This document shows positions 12,536 through 19,339 of a DNA stretch of 34,285 nucleotides, piece after piece. Positions within the stretch are counted from its first letter, which is position 1. Every line of letters starts with the position of its first letter. This DNA is from CAYFPS01 sp964345075. GTDB lineage: Bacteria > CAIWAD01. The notes beneath the pieces were generated by a model that was given only the letters and a program-made list of their open reading frames with translations, did not search any database and was not told where the DNA came from. The translations under genes were made by a program, and so were the position numbers. Location: positions 1 through 34,285 of the forward strand of contig CAYFPS010000029.1 in NCBI GenBank assembly GCA_964345075.1. The letters run 5' to 3'.

Positions 12536-13528
12536 ATGACCACGAACAAGAACACGGCAGCCTGGCTCAAACGAGAGGTCGAGCCGAAGGGCGTCACGAT
12601 CTACCGCCGCGAAGGCAGCGAGCGGGAGACCAAGCGAGACGCGATCGGCGGCGTTCACTTCGACAGCCCGTTTGAGCTGGGCGAGGTCGGGCGGCTGGCC
12701 AAAGACGACTACCGCAAGCTGGTCGCCAAGGAGAACCACGCCCAGATCGACGGTGACCTCGAAGCGATCTGGACAGGCGAGCTCGGCGGTCGCTGGTACG
12801 GCCAGATCGGCTCGATGGAAAACGTGATCGAGACTGCGAACGGCTGGGAGAAAGGCGCGGAGCGCGCGCTCAAGCTCAGCCGCGACCTCACCAAGGACAT
12901 CGGAGACCTCGAACCGGTCGGCATCAAGCGGACGCGGGTCTGGGCCGACGAGGGCGACGAGCTGGACTACGACCGGCTACGCGCGGGCGACACGGACACG
13001 ATGTGGCGCGGCTCGAAGCGCAAGAAGCGCGCGAAGGTCTGCCCGGCCGTAACGATCGTCCCGAACATCGCAGCGAGCGCAGAGCGAAACGCTGAGTCCA
13101 TGTTCTGGAGCGGCGCGGTCGCGCTGGTCCTCTCAGACCTCCTGGAGGACGCTGGTTACCAAACGGCGATCGTCGCGATGCTCGCTACCTCCCAGGCCAG
13201 CGGCGAGTGCGGGATCGTGAGCTGCGGCGTCAAGGACTTCGGCGAGCCGCTACGCTCTGCGGCGGTCGCTGGCCTCCTGTGCCATGCCGGAGTTTTCCGG
13301 ACGCTGTTTTTCCTCGGTCAGGTGATGCTTCCGGTCAACATCGGCTGGGGACTCGGCCAACCGCGCGAACTCCGAGATGTCGTGATCTCCGGCGCTGGCG
13401 AGTTCGAGCCGTTCGCCGGAACTGAGATCGCTGAAGTCCCCATCTGCACGAGCGCGGCTGACGCCAAGAAGGTGCTCGAATCCCTGCTCGGGAAGGTGGC
13501 GGATACTCAGCACGCCGACGCTGTGTAG
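12536..13528 (+). CDS. VWA-like partner (CobT/DUF7192-like) of the AAA+ ATPase
   Basis: A 330-residue protein starting at ATG 12536. The N-terminal half has SPFELGEVGRLAKDDYRKLV and WYGQIGSMENVIETANGWEKG, a pattern I associate with phage DUF7192-type proteins. Residues 170-215 (CPAVTIVPNIAASAERNAES, then FWSGAVALVLSDLLEDAGYQ) look like the first strand and helix of a von Willebrand A fold, where the metal site DxSxS would lie. Here it reads PNIAAS, so the Asp is missing and metal binding is doubtful. It ends 30 bases before a strong terminator and forms a two-gene unit with the ATPase. Confidence 0.65.
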   Translation: MTTNKNTAAWLKREVEPKGVTIYRREGSERETKRDAIGGVHFDSPFELGEVGRLAKDDYRKLVAKENHAQIDGDLEAIWTGELGGRWYGQIGSMENVIETANGWEKGAERALKLSRDLTKDIGDLEPVGIKRTRVWADEGDELDYDRLRAGDTDTMWRGSKRKKRAKVCPAVTIVPNIAASAERNAESMFWSGAVALVLSDLLEDAGYQTAIVAMLATSQASGECGIVSCGVKDFGEPLRSAAVAGLLCHAGVFRTLFFLGQVMLPVNIGWGLGQPRELRDVVISGAGEFEPFAGTEIAEVPICTSAADAKKVLESLLGKVADTQHADAV

Positions 13529-13557
13529 AATCCGCGACTGAAAAGGCCGTTTGGCCT

Positions 13558-13603
13558 CCGCCGCGTCAGCCTAGTTGCTCGGGCTGGCGCGGCGGTTTCT
13601 TCT
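13558..13603 (+). terminator. Strong Rho-independent terminator
   Basis: CCGCCGCGTCAGCC (13558-13571) pairs with GGCTGGCGCGGCGG (13582-13595), 14 pairs with one G-U, loop of ten, followed by TTTCTTCT. A smaller hairpin AGGCC-GTTT-GGCCT (13544-13557) precedes it. It separates the AAA+ operon from the late operon. Confidence 0.9.
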
Positions 13604-13604
13604 C

Positions 13605-13621
13605 TGATACGCTTCGCGTAT
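13605..13621 (+). promoter_or_regulatory. Late promoter candidate with dyad over -10 and start codon
   Basis: TGATACGCT gives an extended -10 (TG-A-TACGCT, hexamer 13608-13613) beginning 12 bases before ATG 13620. The palindrome ATACGC-TTC-GCGTAT (13607-13621) covers the -10 box, the start site and the ATG, so a bound repressor or the RNA hairpin could block expression. Confidence 0.5.
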
Positions 13622-14297
13622 GGTTCAGATCGAGCTGAAGTCTGACACGCTTCGTCTGGTCCGTGACCTCGGAAAGCGAAGTGACGCGATCGGCGAACGC
13701 GCTCTACGAAGGGCGCTCGGGCGCATGGTCAAGGAAGCGTTCAAGATCGTGAAGCGCGAAATCGCAAACGAGATGGGCATCACGCAGAAGCAGCTCGTCA
13801 AGAAGAACCGGCGATCGCTCTGGTATTCGAAGCCGTATCGTTTCCGTGGTGGATCGGCGACCTCCTGGAACACGAGCATCGCGGCGAGCGGAAGACCTCT
13901 TCCGCTCGCCGCGTTCAAGGGCGTGGTCCAGCGCAAGAAGGGCGTCAGCGCCCGAGCCTGGAACAAGACCCGCATCTACCCCGGCTCGTTTCTCGCTCGG
14001 ATGCCCAGCGGACACCTCGGGGTCTTCGCAAAAAGGTGGATGGCGACAGGGCGCCCGGTTGACATGTTTCCGAAGTCGGGCCAGCCGACCAAGGTCACGA
14101 GAACCATACACGGGAAGACAAGGACCGTCGAGGCGTGGACGGCGCTGCCGATCAAGGAACTGTTCGGTCCGTCCGTCCCGCGGACTCTGGCCCAGGCGCG
14201 CTTCACCGCGCTCGTCGAGTCAATGACCAACACGAGGCTGCCAGTCCTGATCAATCAGGAGATCCGGCGCGAGATGAATAAGCAGGCTCGCAGATGA
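13620..14297 (+). CDS. Minor tail protein Z (GPZ) family
   Basis: A 225-residue basic protein. The core signature is present: KGVVQRKKGVSARAW, RIYPGSFLARMPSGHLGVFA (about 118-137) and LPIKELFGPSVP (about 180-191), all typical of the lambda gpZ / prophage minor tail protein Z family that joins or terminates the tail. In lambda-like phages the gene sits between head and tail-tube genes; here it leads the late operon, before the packaging genes. The start is preceded by an extended -10 and no Shine-Dalgarno site. Confidence 0.8.
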   Translation: MVQIELKSDTLRLVRDLGKRSDAIGERALRRALGRMVKEAFKIVKREIANEMGITQKQLVKKNRRSLWYSKPYRFRGGSATSWNTSIAASGRPLPLAAFKGVVQRKKGVSARAWNKTRIYPGSFLARMPSGHLGVFAKRWMATGRPVDMFPKSGQPTKVTRTIHGKTRTVEAWTALPIKELFGPSVPRTLAQARFTALVESMTNTRLPVLINQEIRREMNKQARR

Positions 14298-14342
14298 CTC
14301 CAGGAGCTGTTCTAAGCAGCGCGCGATCCAGGGCATGATCAA

Positions 14343-14375
14343 AGACACCTGGCAGACCTAAGCCGCGTGTGCGCC
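14343..14375 (+). repeat. Direct repeat R33, copy 1
   Basis: 33 bases, 27 identical to 14522-14554; the last 14 (GCCGCGTGTGCGCC) are identical. Confidence 0.6.
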
Positions 14376-14410
14376 TCCTGCGTCCTGCTACGGAGAGGCC
14401 CGATGAGTGC

Positions 14411-14434
14411 GAGGAGTGGAGGAGTGGAGGAGTG
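14411..14434 (+). repeat. Tandem GAGGAGTG x3
   Basis: Three perfect 8-base units at 14411, 14419 and 14427. Confidence 0.75.
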
Positions 14435-14521
14435 GCCGACACCAGCGCCACCTCCCGCACCACCTCGCATCCACGACCAGGAGCCGTCGTGTGCGGCATC
14501 CGGTCGCTGGGCAGGCTGAAG

Positions 14522-14554
14522 AGACACCCGGAGGACCGGGGCCGCGTGTGCGCC
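14522..14554 (+). repeat. Direct repeat R33, copy 2
   Basis: Second copy of the 33-base element, 179 bases from the first. Confidence 0.6.
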
Positions 14555-14622
14555 AGCTACGGGCGTGGTGCGGGCGAGTGCCGGGTAGTGCGGAGGATGC
14601 GACAGGCGCGGCAGTCGCTTCT

Positions 14623-14708
14623 CCGGTCGCTCCTGCGGTCGTAGCCAGCAGCCGTATACCGGTCGTAGGCCGGAGCGGTCGCTCTAGCGGTCGCTCTAGC
14701 GGTCGTAG
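14623..14708 (+). repeat. GGTCG(C/T) repeat cluster
   Basis: At least six GGTCGC/GGTCGT units. Two perfect 12-base tandem units GCGGTCGCTCTA (14675-14686, 14687-14698) are followed by GCGGTCGTAG, which also occurs at 14635-14644. Confidence 0.65.
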
Positions 14709-14841
14709 CAGGTTCGGGTCCTTCCTAGCTACTTGACTGCGGGTGCGCGGCTCGCTGGATTTCGCTATTTTTTTCGATCGTTTTTGGGTTGCCCGGCACC
14801 CGGAGCAGCCGTCTCGACGCCGCACCCCCGAAACCGCTAGA

Positions 14842-14858
14842 CGACCGCGCCCGAGCGC
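14842..14858. promoter_or_regulatory. Shared intergenic site C (CGACCGCGCCCGAGCGC)
   Basis: Variant of sites A (1534) and B (10150), 100 bases before the ParB-domain gene, again next to CTAGAC (14837-14842). Confidence 0.4.
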
Positions 14859-14905
14859 GTCTTCGCCAATGCGGCTCGTGCGAAAATGCCGTTGCGTTTT
14901 TGCTC

Positions 14906-14942
14906 TTGCCTTCCGCAACGCTTCGGCCTACCGTGACGCACA
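14906..14942 (+). promoter_or_regulatory. Putative leaderless promoter (TTGCCT-N17-TACCGT)
   Basis: TTGCCT (14906-14911), exact 17-base spacer, TACCGT (14929-14934), which begins 13 bases before ATG 14942. It is the best -35/-10 pair among the leaderless candidates. Confidence 0.55.
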
Positions 14943-16012
14943 TGGAGGTCGTCACGATTTCTGTCGAACTTTTGACCGAGGACCCGGCCAACGCGCGCAA
15001 GCACGATGAGCGGAACCTGGGCGCGATCCGAGACTCGCTCGCCCAGTTCGGCCAGCAGAAGCCCATCGTCATCAACTCAGCGAACGAGGTCATCGCGGGC
15101 AACGGCACCCTGGCTGCGGCTCGCGCCCTGGGGTGGAACTCCATCCAGGCGGTCGTCTCCGACCTCGAAGGACTCCGCGCCAAGGCGTTCGCGATCGCCG
15201 ACAACCGCACCGGAGACCTGAGCGAGTGGGACGAGCCTGCGCTCGTGGCTGCCCTGGAGGCACTCGAAGACGACCTGTTAGGGGCAGGAGCGTTCTCCGA
15301 GGCTGAACTGGCGGCCCTGGACGACACCGAACAGTTCCGCCCGCGCCCGTTCGCCATTGGGGATCTACGGCCCCACCCGCGCAACTACAAGCAGCACCCC
15401 GAGGACCAGCTCAAGCACATCGCCCAGAGCATCCGTGAGCATGGCCTCTACCGAAACGTCGTCTGCGCCAAGGACGGAACGATCCTGGTCGGCCACGGGG
15501 TCATCGCGGCGCTGAAGATGCTCGGAGCTCGGTCGGTCCCGGTCATCGAGATGGACATCGAGCCGGAAGACCAGAAGGCGCTCAAGCTCCTGGCAGCCGA
15601 CAATGAGATCGGCCACCTCGCCGAGGTCGATGACCGGGCGCTCACGAACCTGCTGCGCGAGGTCAAGGACATCGACGCGGACGGACTCCTCGGCACCGGG
15701 TTCGATGACGCAATGCTCGCGAACATGCTCATGGTCACTCGCCCACGGTCGGAGGTCAGAGACTTCGACGAGGCTGCCGAGTGGGTCGGGATGCCGGAGT
15801 ACGAAGTGCAGGAGAAGCCCTGGCAGCTCATCGTTTCTTTCAAGACCAAGGAAGACCGGATCGCGTTCGTCGAGTCGAACAAGATCAAGAAGCATGGCAG
15901 CGAGGACGGGCGCTCGTGGTCGGCTCGCTGGCCTCCGCGCGGACGCGAGGACCTCGTGTCCGTCAAGTACGAGGTCGATCCCGAGACGGGTGAGGAGAAG
16001 GTGACGGCGTGA
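14942..16012 (+). CDS. Double ParB/Srx-domain protein
   Basis: A 356-residue protein from ATG 14942; a frame open further upstream lies in non-coding repeat DNA and is rejected. Two tandem ParB N-terminal domains are visible. The first (about 1-110) has LTEDPANARKHDERNLGAIR, KPIVINSANEVIAGNGTLAA and FAIADNRTGDLSEWD. The second (about 135-245) has IGDLRPHPRNYKQHPEDQLK, VCAKDGTILVGHGVIAALKM and KLLAADNEIGHLAEVD. The GNGTLAA / GHGVIAA turns match the nucleotide-binding GERR/GHGR loop of the fold. The C-terminal 100 residues are unassigned. No ParA is present, so partition is unlikely. ParB-fold proteins beside phage terminase and base-modification genes suggest a packaging or DNA-modification link. 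Confidence 0.8.
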   Translation: MEVVTISVELLTEDPANARKHDERNLGAIRDSLAQFGQQKPIVINSANEVIAGNGTLAAARALGWNSIQAVVSDLEGLRAKAFAIADNRTGDLSEWDEPALVAALEALEDDLLGAGAFSEAELAALDDTEQFRPRPFAIGDLRPHPRNYKQHPEDQLKHIAQSIREHGLYRNVVCAKDGTILVGHGVIAALKMLGARSVPVIEMDIEPEDQKALKLLAADNEIGHLAEVDDRALTNLLREVKDIDADGLLGTGFDDAMLANMLMVTRPRSEVRDFDEAAEWVGMPEYEVQEKPWQLIVSFKTKEDRIAFVESNKIKKHGSEDGRSWSARWPPRGREDLVSVKYEVDPETGEEKVTA

Positions 16013-16890
16013 CCCTTCCCCGCTACCCCGTCTTCGTCCCGTCGAAGAATCGCGCGAGTGCGTGCCAGACCGCGCGGTTCCTCGACCGGGACAGCGTCCC
16101 GTTCCGGGTTGTCTGCGAGCCGCAGGATGTGAAAGCCTACGCGGACAAGTGGGGGCGCGATCGAGTGCTGACCCTGCCGCATCGCGACAAGGGACTTCAC
16201 GTGACACGGAACTGGATTCTCGAGTTCGCCAAGAAGGAAGGCCACGAACGCCATTGGCAGCTAGACGACAACATCCAGATGCTTCGTCGTCGGCATAAAG
16301 GCAAGCGCCTGCCGTGCCAGGCCGGGGTCGCGCTGCGCGCCTGTGAGGACTTCACGGATCGCTACGAGAACATCGACATCAGCGGGCTGAACTACGCTAT
16401 GTTCTGCTGCGCGCCCGACATGCCGCCGTTCTACCTGAACGCTCGGGTCTACTCGCTGTCGCTGATCAGCTGCGTGATGCCGTTTCGTTACCGTAACAAG
16501 TTCAACGACGACGTAGACATCTGTCTTCAGATCCTCGCGGCTGGTCGATGCACGGTCTTGTTCAACGCCTTCATGGGCGACAAGGTCCGGACGATGAGAT
16601 TCAAAGGCGGGAACACGGAGCTGTACACCGACACGGATGGGAGGCTGAAGATGGCCCGCAGCCTCGAACGGGTCTGGCCCTACGTCGTCTCGACCAAGCG
16701 CCGCTTCCAGCGACCGCAGCACGTAGTTCGCGACTCCTGGCGGTCGTTCGACAATCCGCTGATCCGGAGGAAGGACATCGACTGGGACGCGCTCAAGAGC
16801 GGCGGCGCAGACAACTACGGCATGAAGCTACGCCAGAAACACGAGCCGCGCTCGATCGACGACGACCTGAAGGCGATGATTGATGAGTGA
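16009..16890 (+). CDS. TET-associated-type glycosyltransferase (TAGT/GREB1-like)
   Basis: A 293-residue protein from GTG 16009, overlapping the ParB stop (GTGA). The order YPVFVPSKNRASAC, FRVVCEPQDVKAY, VTRNWILEFAKKEGHERHWQ, LDDNIQML (Asp86-Asp87), NIDISGLNYAMFC, LNARVYSLSLI, FNDDVDICLQ (Asp167, 168, 170), KGGNTELY and RRFQRPQHVV matches from memory the phage GREB1-related/TAGT family, GT-A-fold enzymes predicted or shown to glycosylate hydroxymethylated pyrimidines in phage DNA. The DDN and NDDVD acidic motifs would bind the metal and sugar nucleotide. No TET dioxygenase or DNA methyltransferase is encoded here, so the acceptor base is unclear. It lies between ParB and TerS. Confidence 0.8.
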   Translation: MTLPRYPVFVPSKNRASACQTARFLDRDSVPFRVVCEPQDVKAYADKWGRDRVLTLPHRDKGLHVTRNWILEFAKKEGHERHWQLDDNIQMLRRRHKGKRLPCQAGVALRACEDFTDRYENIDISGLNYAMFCCAPDMPPFYLNARVYSLSLISCVMPFRYRNKFNDDVDICLQILAAGRCTVLFNAFMGDKVRTMRFKGGNTELYTDTDGRLKMARSLERVWPYVVSTKRRFQRPQHVVRDSWRSFDNPLIRRKDIDWDALKSGGADNYGMKLRQKHEPRSIDDDLKAMIDE

Positions 16891-17464
16891 GCGCATCACG
16901 CAGACGGAGTTCGCCAACCGCATCGGCGTCACGCGCCAGCGGATCGGCAACCTCGTCCGTCAAGGACTCGTGCCGCTTGACGAGAACCGCAAGGTCATTG
17001 TGGAGGAAGCGGTCGCGAATCTCCGTGCCGTGGAGTCTCAAGGCCAGACGCGCAAGATGGACCTCGATGCTGCCGTGCGTGAGGAAGACCCTGAGCTGCC
17101 GGGAACGAATGTCCCGCTTCCTGGTATGCCCGACCCAGACAAGATGACGCCAAAACCCGGAACGCCCTCTACCGCTGTCGCGCGAGCCGTCCACGAGACT
17201 TACCGCGCGAGGATGACCAAGCTCGCCTACGAGAAGGAAGCGGGCCTCGTGGTAGACCGTGAGCAGGTGAAGCGAGACGCTTTCATCGAAGGACGAGCGA
17301 TTCGCGATGCCCTGATGTCTCTCGGCGGCCGACTGCGTGACCGGCTCGCTGGCGAGAGCGACCCGATCTCGATTCACAAGATCATCGACGAAACGGTCCT
17401 CTCGATCCTGCGCGAGCTGTCCGAAGGGCGGCGAACCACGATCGTCGATGACCTCGGAATATAA
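16883..17464 (+). CDS. Terminase small subunit, Nu1-like
   Basis: A 193-residue protein starting at ATG 16883 inside the stop of the glycosyltransferase. Residues 6-35 (ITQTEFANRIGVTRQRIGNL, then VRQGLVPLDENRKVIVEEA) form the winged-helix HTH of lambda Nu1-type terminase small subunits. A proline-rich linker (70-100) and a helical domain (110-190: ARAVHETYRARMTKLAYEKE) follow, the latter for oligomerisation and large-subunit contact. Position directly before a GpA-type large subunit supports the call. It probably recognises repeats in 14298-14941. Confidence 0.8.
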   Translation: MSERITQTEFANRIGVTRQRIGNLVRQGLVPLDENRKVIVEEAVANLRAVESQGQTRKMDLDAAVREEDPELPGTNVPLPGMPDPDKMTPKPGTPSTAVARAVHETYRARMTKLAYEKEAGLVVDREQVKRDAFIEGRAIRDALMSLGGRLRDRLAGESDPISIHKIIDETVLSILRELSEGRRTTIVDDLGI

Positions 17465-19307
17465 GCCGGGCCTGACTTCATGGTCGGCGGGACTCCGCGG
17501 TGGCCTTCGCCCCGAGAAGCGCCTGAGCGTGAACGAGTGGGCAGAGCGCCACGCCTACCTGTCTCCGGAGTCTTCCGCCGACCCCGGCAAGTGGCGCGCA
17601 ATCCCGTATCAGCGCGGGATCTTGGATGCCTTGAGTGATCCAGAGATCACCTTCGTTACCTTCATGAAGTCGGCGCGGGTCGGATATACGAAGTGCCTGA
17701 ACCACATGATCGGCTATCACATGGCGGAAGCGCCCTGCCCGATCATGCTCGTCCAGCCGACGCTGACGGACGCACAGGGCTATTCGCGGACCGAGCTGTC
17801 TCCGATGATCCGCGACACGCCAGCCCTTCGCGGACTCGTCAACCTCGATATGACGAAGGGGACCGGCAATACGATGCTGAACAAGGTGTTTCCCGGTGGC
17901 GCTCTAGTCCTCGTCGGCGCGAACAGCGCGACCGGGTTCAGGCGTCACTCGATCCGCGTCCTCCTGTTCGACGAAGTGGACGGCTACCCGCCTGCGGCTG
18001 GCGCCGAGGGCGACCAGATCGCGCTGGGCATCCGGCGGACGGAATACTACTGGAACCGGAAGATCGCTATCGGCGGTACCCCGACCGTGCGCGGCATCTC
18101 ACGCGTCGAGGAGTATTTCGACCAGGGCGACCAGCGCCGTTACTTCGTGCCGTGTCCTGAGTGTGACCACTTCCAGACGCTCAAGTGGAGCGGGCTCAAA
18201 TGGACTGACGGCGACCCGCGCACGACTCGCTATGCGTGCGAGAGCTGCGGCACGCTCATCCCGCACAGCAAGAAGCGGTGGATGGTGGAGCGAGGCGAGT
18301 GGCGGGCCACGAACCCGAAGCCGGTCGCCGGACACGCGAGCTTCCACATCTGGGCGGCCTACAGCTACAGCCCGAACGCGACCTGGGAGACGCTCGTCGC
18401 TGAGTTCCTCGAAGCGAAGAAGTCTCCCGAGACACTACGGACCTTTGTCAATACTGTCCTGGGCGAAACCTGGGAGGATGCCGCAGTCAAGGCCATCCCG
18501 CTCGAAGACCTCACGAAGCGCGGCGAGAACTACGGCGTAGATGATGTCCCGGAAGGCGCTCTCGTCGTGACGGCTGGCGTTGATGTTCAGGGCGACCGCC
18601 TTGAGCTTGAGGTCGTCGCGTTCGGCCTCGACGAAGAGTCATGGTCGCTCGACTACATCACCCTGCCAGGCGACCCTGGCCTGCCGGAGGTCTGGAAGGA
18701 GCTCGACTCTGTCCTCGACCGGACCTACACGACCGCAGACGGTCGCTCGCTACATGTGAACGCGGCCTGCGTAGACTCTGGCGGCCTACACACACAGGCC
18801 GTCTACGACTACTGCCGCGCCCGTCAGGGGCGTCGGGTCTACGCCATCAAGGGTAGCAGCGTTCCCGGTAAGCCGATCGCGGGCGTCCCGCACCGGATCA
18901 AAAAACACAACGTCAGCCTCGTCATCGTCGGGTCGGATAGCGCGAAGGACCTCATCCATGCTCGCCTGCGGCAGGACCCCGGCGGCCCCGGCTACTGCCA
19001 CTTCCCCGACCGATACGACGAGGAGTTCTACCTTCAGCTCACCGCCGAGCGCGCGATGACGGTTTACCGGAAGGGTATCCCGCGCCGCGAGTGGAGGAAG
19101 GTTCGCCCGAGAAACGAGGCGCTCGACTGCCGCGTCTACGCGATGGCGGCGCTCCGCCTGCTGAAGCCGAAAATGGGCAAGTTCGCCGCCAAGGCCCGCT
19201 CTGGCAAGGGGAAAGGACAAGAACCGGAAACGACCGCTACGCCCAAGGCGCGGTCGAAAAAGAAGACCTCGCGGCGGCCCAAGAAAAAATACGCGCTGCG
19301 GCCTTGA
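17448..19307 (+). CDS. Terminase large subunit, GpA family
   Basis: A 619-residue protein from ATG 17448, overlapping the TerS stop; the longer in-frame reading upstream is a shadow of TerS. Walker A KSARVGYTK (74-82) is nearly identical to the variant Walker A of lambda gpA. Walker B VLLFDEVDGYP has Asp175/Glu176. A zinc-finger-like pair CPEC (236-239) and CESC (264-267) and the nuclease strand VTAGVDVQGDRLELEVVAFG (374-393; Asp379 the first metal ligand) complete the family pattern. It translocates DNA and cuts concatemers. The GpA family suggests cos-type cleavage, but no cos ends are visible in this closed contig. Confidence 0.92.
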   Translation: MTSEYKPGLTSWSAGLRGGLRPEKRLSVNEWAERHAYLSPESSADPGKWRAIPYQRGILDALSDPEITFVTFMKSARVGYTKCLNHMIGYHMAEAPCPIMLVQPTLTDAQGYSRTELSPMIRDTPALRGLVNLDMTKGTGNTMLNKVFPGGALVLVGANSATGFRRHSIRVLLFDEVDGYPPAAGAEGDQIALGIRRTEYYWNRKIAIGGTPTVRGISRVEEYFDQGDQRRYFVPCPECDHFQTLKWSGLKWTDGDPRTTRYACESCGTLIPHSKKRWMVERGEWRATNPKPVAGHASFHIWAAYSYSPNATWETLVAEFLEAKKSPETLRTFVNTVLGETWEDAAVKAIPLEDLTKRGENYGVDDVPEGALVVTAGVDVQGDRLELEVVAFGLDEESWSLDYITLPGDPGLPEVWKELDSVLDRTYTTADGRSLHVNAACVDSGGLHTQAVYDYCRARQGRRVYAIKGSSVPGKPIAGVPHRIKKHNVSLVIVGSDSAKDLIHARLRQDPGGPGYCHFPDRYDEEFYLQLTAERAMTVYRKGIPRREWRKVRPRNEALDCRVYAMAALRLLKPKMGKFAAKARSGKGKGQEPETTATPKARSKKKTSRRPKKKYALRP

Positions 19308-19339
19308 ATCAAGTCACTGCCTGCGGTTGACTTGCGACC

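Larger units (their letters stand above)
14298..14941. other. 644-base repeat-rich non-coding region (packaging/ParB-site candidate)
   Basis: No convincing gene on either strand. It holds an imperfect 33-base direct repeat (14343-14375 and 14522-14554, 27 of 33 identical, sharing GCCGCGTGTGCGCC). There are three tandem GAGGAGTG units (14411-14434). A GGTCG cluster at 14623-14708 includes two tandem GCGGTCGCTCTA units. T-runs flank CGATCG at 14765-14785. The next genes are the double-ParB protein, TerS and TerL. Repeats plus T/A-tracts just before a lambda-type terminase is the layout of a cos/pac site with R-sites and a bend; a ParB-binding array is the alternative. Confidence 0.55.

Noticed and set aside
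14411..14708. CRISPR-like array
   Set aside because: The repeats are short, tandem or irregularly spaced and no spacer-like units or cas genes are present; the Cas4-like protein fits a phage recombination exonuclease.
14388..14918. Minus-strand open frame of 176 codons
   Set aside because: Low-complexity Arg/Pro/Ser/Ala product produced by GC-rich repeats; no start context and no domain pattern.
14789..14941. N-terminal extension of the ParB-domain protein
   Set aside because: The extension reads non-coding sequence, and a promoter (TTGCCT-N17-TACCGT) lies inside it; the ParB fold begins right at ATG 14942.
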